Below, one piece after another: positions 49,298 through 50,962 of a stretch of DNA of 50,962 nt. The notes under the pieces are model-generated. The model searched no databases and was not told where the DNA came from. It saw nothing but the letters and a program-made list of their open reading frames with translations. Numbering within the stretch: position 1 is the stretch's first letter; the number at the start of each line of letters is the position of its first letter. The translations under genes and the position numbers were made by a program. The stretch is from Chthoniobacterales bacterium (lineage in GTDB: Bacteria > Verrucomicrobiota > Verrucomicrobiia > Chthoniobacterales > UBA10450), in assembly GCA_025935755.1 (NCBI GenBank), contig JAICUQ010000006.1, forward strand, positions 1 through 50,962, read 5' to 3'.

Positions 49298-50263
49298 ATT
49301 CCGTCAACGCGAGGTTCTGGCGACCTGGTTTGAAACCCTGGCTGTCGCTCAGTCTATCCGAAGCCTGCTCGCCGCGGCGAGCGGCGGCCGTCCGTTGCAG
49401 CGGCACTTTGCCGAACGAACTTGGTCCTCACATTGCCGGGAGCGCGCGCTTCCATGGTGCTGGTTGCGGCATCCTGCCGAAACGAACTTGAATCCTCTGC
49501 AGAAGAAAGCGAAGAAAACAAAGGTTCTCCCGCGAACAGATAACCATTAGTTCTAACCGTTCTCAGGAGGGGATGATGTTTGTGGCCAGGAGTCATTGCT
49601 TTACGTGATTCACGTATACCACTGCCGTTAGAGTTGTAATCCCCCAGTCACCGGAGATTTTTGGGAGCAGGCGGGAATTTGATGCAACATCGACTCCCAA
49701 ACATTCCTTTTCGCGGGTGTTAAAAGTGTGTCAAAAGTGAGGACTGACCCCAATTTCAATCTTCGAATGATTCCGGGGAGCGAGCGCTTCCAGTCCGCCA
49801 TAGCACCGGATTGGCCGTGGCGAACGTGCTGATTTGAAAGCCTGGCCGTCGCTCAGTTTACCCGAAGCCTGCTTATCGCCGCGAGTGGCGGGCGTCCGTT
49901 ACAGCGGCGTCTTGCCGAACTTGCATCGTTACAGAAGCAAGCGAAGGACACAAGGTTTCTATTGCCGAGCAAAAAGCACCGACGCCTGGCATGACAGACA
50001 GGAGGGGTTAATCCCTGGCGGCCATGGATGCTATACGTGATTCACGTATACCATCGCCGTACCGGTCACAGTATTCGGTGCCCGGAGGAATTTTTCGGCC
50101 GGTCGCATCAAAATCTCACGCCCCTGCTCGAATAATCTTGTCGTTCTCCCATCTGGGGAGCACACGCGCCCCGCGTCGCATGTTCGGCGGCCTCGCCGAA
50201 CGCCTTTCAGATACCGCCGAAAACAGCGTTTGCTCGACACTCTGTTCCCAGCCAGAATTTAAA
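49298..50263. other. 966-bp repeat-rich region without a clear gene
   Basis: Two diverged copies of one element (about 49327-49620 and 49829-50053), each starting near TTTGAAA.CCTGGC and ending in the TACGTGATTCACGTATACC palindrome. Between them: a stem TTTGGGAG ... CTCCCAAA (49660-49701) and a GTGTCAAAAGTGAGGACTGA tract at about 49727. After them a GGGAGCACACGCG-type repeat (50158-50206). Open frames exist inside the copies but I recognise no family. Confidence 0.6.
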
Positions 50264-50962
50264 ATGCAAATTGCTTTCCGGAACCGCTGGCTTAGCTGCG
50301 TCTTCAGCACCCTCCTGATAACAACTGCACTCGCCGTTCAAGTGAAAGCGGCCTCGCAGAAGGGTTCCGAATCTGAACCGAAGTCTGCGCCTACGCCTGC
50401 TGCGACCCCGAACTTTAAGCCCGAGTCCGTCACCACTACCGGCAACGTGGCTGTCGAAGGCAGTCCGATCGAGTATCAAGCCGTAGCCGGCACGCTCGTC
50501 GTGCATCCCAAAGGCTGGGATGACGCAGCTTTGCCTGCGGACCGTCAGAAAAAGGAGAGCGACGAAAGTGAAGAAAGCGCGGAGAGCGGCAAGGAGCCTA
50601 ACGAGCATAAGAACCCAACGGCCGAAGCTTCGATGTTCTACGTGGCGTATAGCAAAAAGAACGTGGAACCGAATAAACGGCCCGTCACGTTCCTGTTCAA
50701 CGGCGGACCTGGCTCTTCAACAGTCTGGCTGCACATGGGCGCCTTTGGACCTCAGCGGGTGATTACCGCCGACGACACGCATACCGCCGCAGCGCCGTAT
50801 CAAATTGTTAATAACGACTTCAGTCTGCTCGACGCGAGTGATCTGGTGTTTATCGACGCTCCGGGGACCGGCTTCAGTCGCATCGCCGGTAAAAACAAGG
50901 AGAAAGAATTTTACGGCGTGGACCAGGACGCGCACGCGTTTGCGGAATTCATCGTGGCATAT
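50264..50962 (+). CDS. Peptidase S10 (serine carboxypeptidase) family, 5' part, cut by window end
   Basis: 233 codons visible, open at the window edge. ATG 50264 opens a signal peptide (NRWLSCVFSTLLITTALAVQ). An acidic, Ser/Glu-rich insert (residues about 85-110) precedes FYVAYSKKN and the oxyanion-hole motif FLFNGGPGSSTVWLHMGAFG and VFIDAPGTGFS typical of S10. The catalytic Ser (GESYGG) should lie just outside. Expected to trim C-terminal residues from peptides in the periplasm. Confidence 0.9.
   Translation, partial: MQIAFRNRWLSCVFSTLLITTALAVQVKAASQKGSESEPKSAPTPAATPNFKPESVTTTGNVAVEGSPIEYQAVAGTLVVHPKGWDDAALPADRQKKESDESEESAESGKEPNEHKNPTAEASMFYVAYSKKNVEPNKRPVTFLFNGGPGSSTVWLHMGAFGPQRVITADDTHTAAAPYQIVNNDFSLLDASDLVFIDAPGTGFSRIAGKNKEKEFYGVDQDAHAFAEFIVAY

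Noticed and set aside
1-50962. tRNA, rRNA, tmRNA, CRISPR array or riboswitch
   Set aside because: I found no cloverleaf with CCA-type end and TTC loop, no rRNA signatures, and the tandem repeats present (255-bp units, hexamers) do not have a repeat-spacer plan.

Overview
The window reads as a stretch of bacterial chromosome with high coding density, mid-to-high GC, many secreted proteins, short intergenic gaps and an unusual load of dispersed palindromic repeats. Gene content (a coaE-rho-rnd operon, secreted BNR-type proteins, a kynurenine-pathway cluster, both GlnRS and GluRS) together with the repeat style suggests a soil Verrucomicrobiota-type organism, perhaps Chthoniobacterales. That assignment is inference from recall of similar genomes; no rRNA gene is present to fix it. 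I see no tRNA, rRNA, CRISPR array, phage or intact insertion sequence.

Layout. 0-5 kb: secreted S9 peptidase, a gap holding a perfect 51-bp inverted repeat, a secreted unknown protein and a cysteine synthase. 5-11 kb: secreted Asp-box protein with a Thr-Ala tail, small secreted protein with a Cys-Cys pair, an operon of two DJ-1/PfpI proteins (one exported and fused to a YHS domain, one a GlxA-type regulator), peptidoglycan-binding protein, DUF4404 protein. 11.2-11.8 kb: decayed CPBP protease joined to a decayed aldo/keto reductase. 11.8-15.5 kb: DPBB-like secreted protein, FAD-linked oxidase, ABM-like protein, FabI. 15.7-21.7 kb: large BNR protein followed by coaE, rho and rnd with overlapping ends; rnd carries an in-frame copy of a genome repeat. 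21.8-25.1 kb: LysM lipoprotein, thioredoxin-like protein, MoeB-rhodanese, L,D-transpeptidase. 25.4-34.1 kb: 3-hydroxyanthranilate dioxygenase, ACMS decarboxylase, tryptophan 2,3-dioxygenase and kynurenine 3-monooxygenase, interrupted by a frameshifted nucleotidyltransferase pair, a Rieske oxygenase, a DUF5069 protein and a MarR operon. 34.2-38.6 kb: Nnr (NAD(P)HX repair), amidase and two envelope proteins in one tight operon. 38.7-48.1 kb: ACT protein, LysRS, phosphodiesterase, AroE, GlnRS, GluRS and TilS. 48.1-50.3 kb: tandem duplication of the tilS 5' end, a TerB-like gene, and a repeat-rich gap. The window ends inside a peptidase S10 gene.

How the genes fit together. The four kynurenine enzymes form most of a tryptophan degradation route (kynurenine formamidase and kynureninase are not in the window); ACMS decarboxylase diverts flux away from quinolinate/NAD. 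The strongest unexplained structure is the repeat content: at least six palindromic families. One lies in frame inside rnd, one supplies or touches the TAG stop codons of three genes (haao, nnr, lysS), one overlaps the annotated start of tilS and was duplicated with it, and a possible further in-frame insert lies in lysS. I found no clear new multi-gene system; the repeat-gene interplay is what I would look at first.
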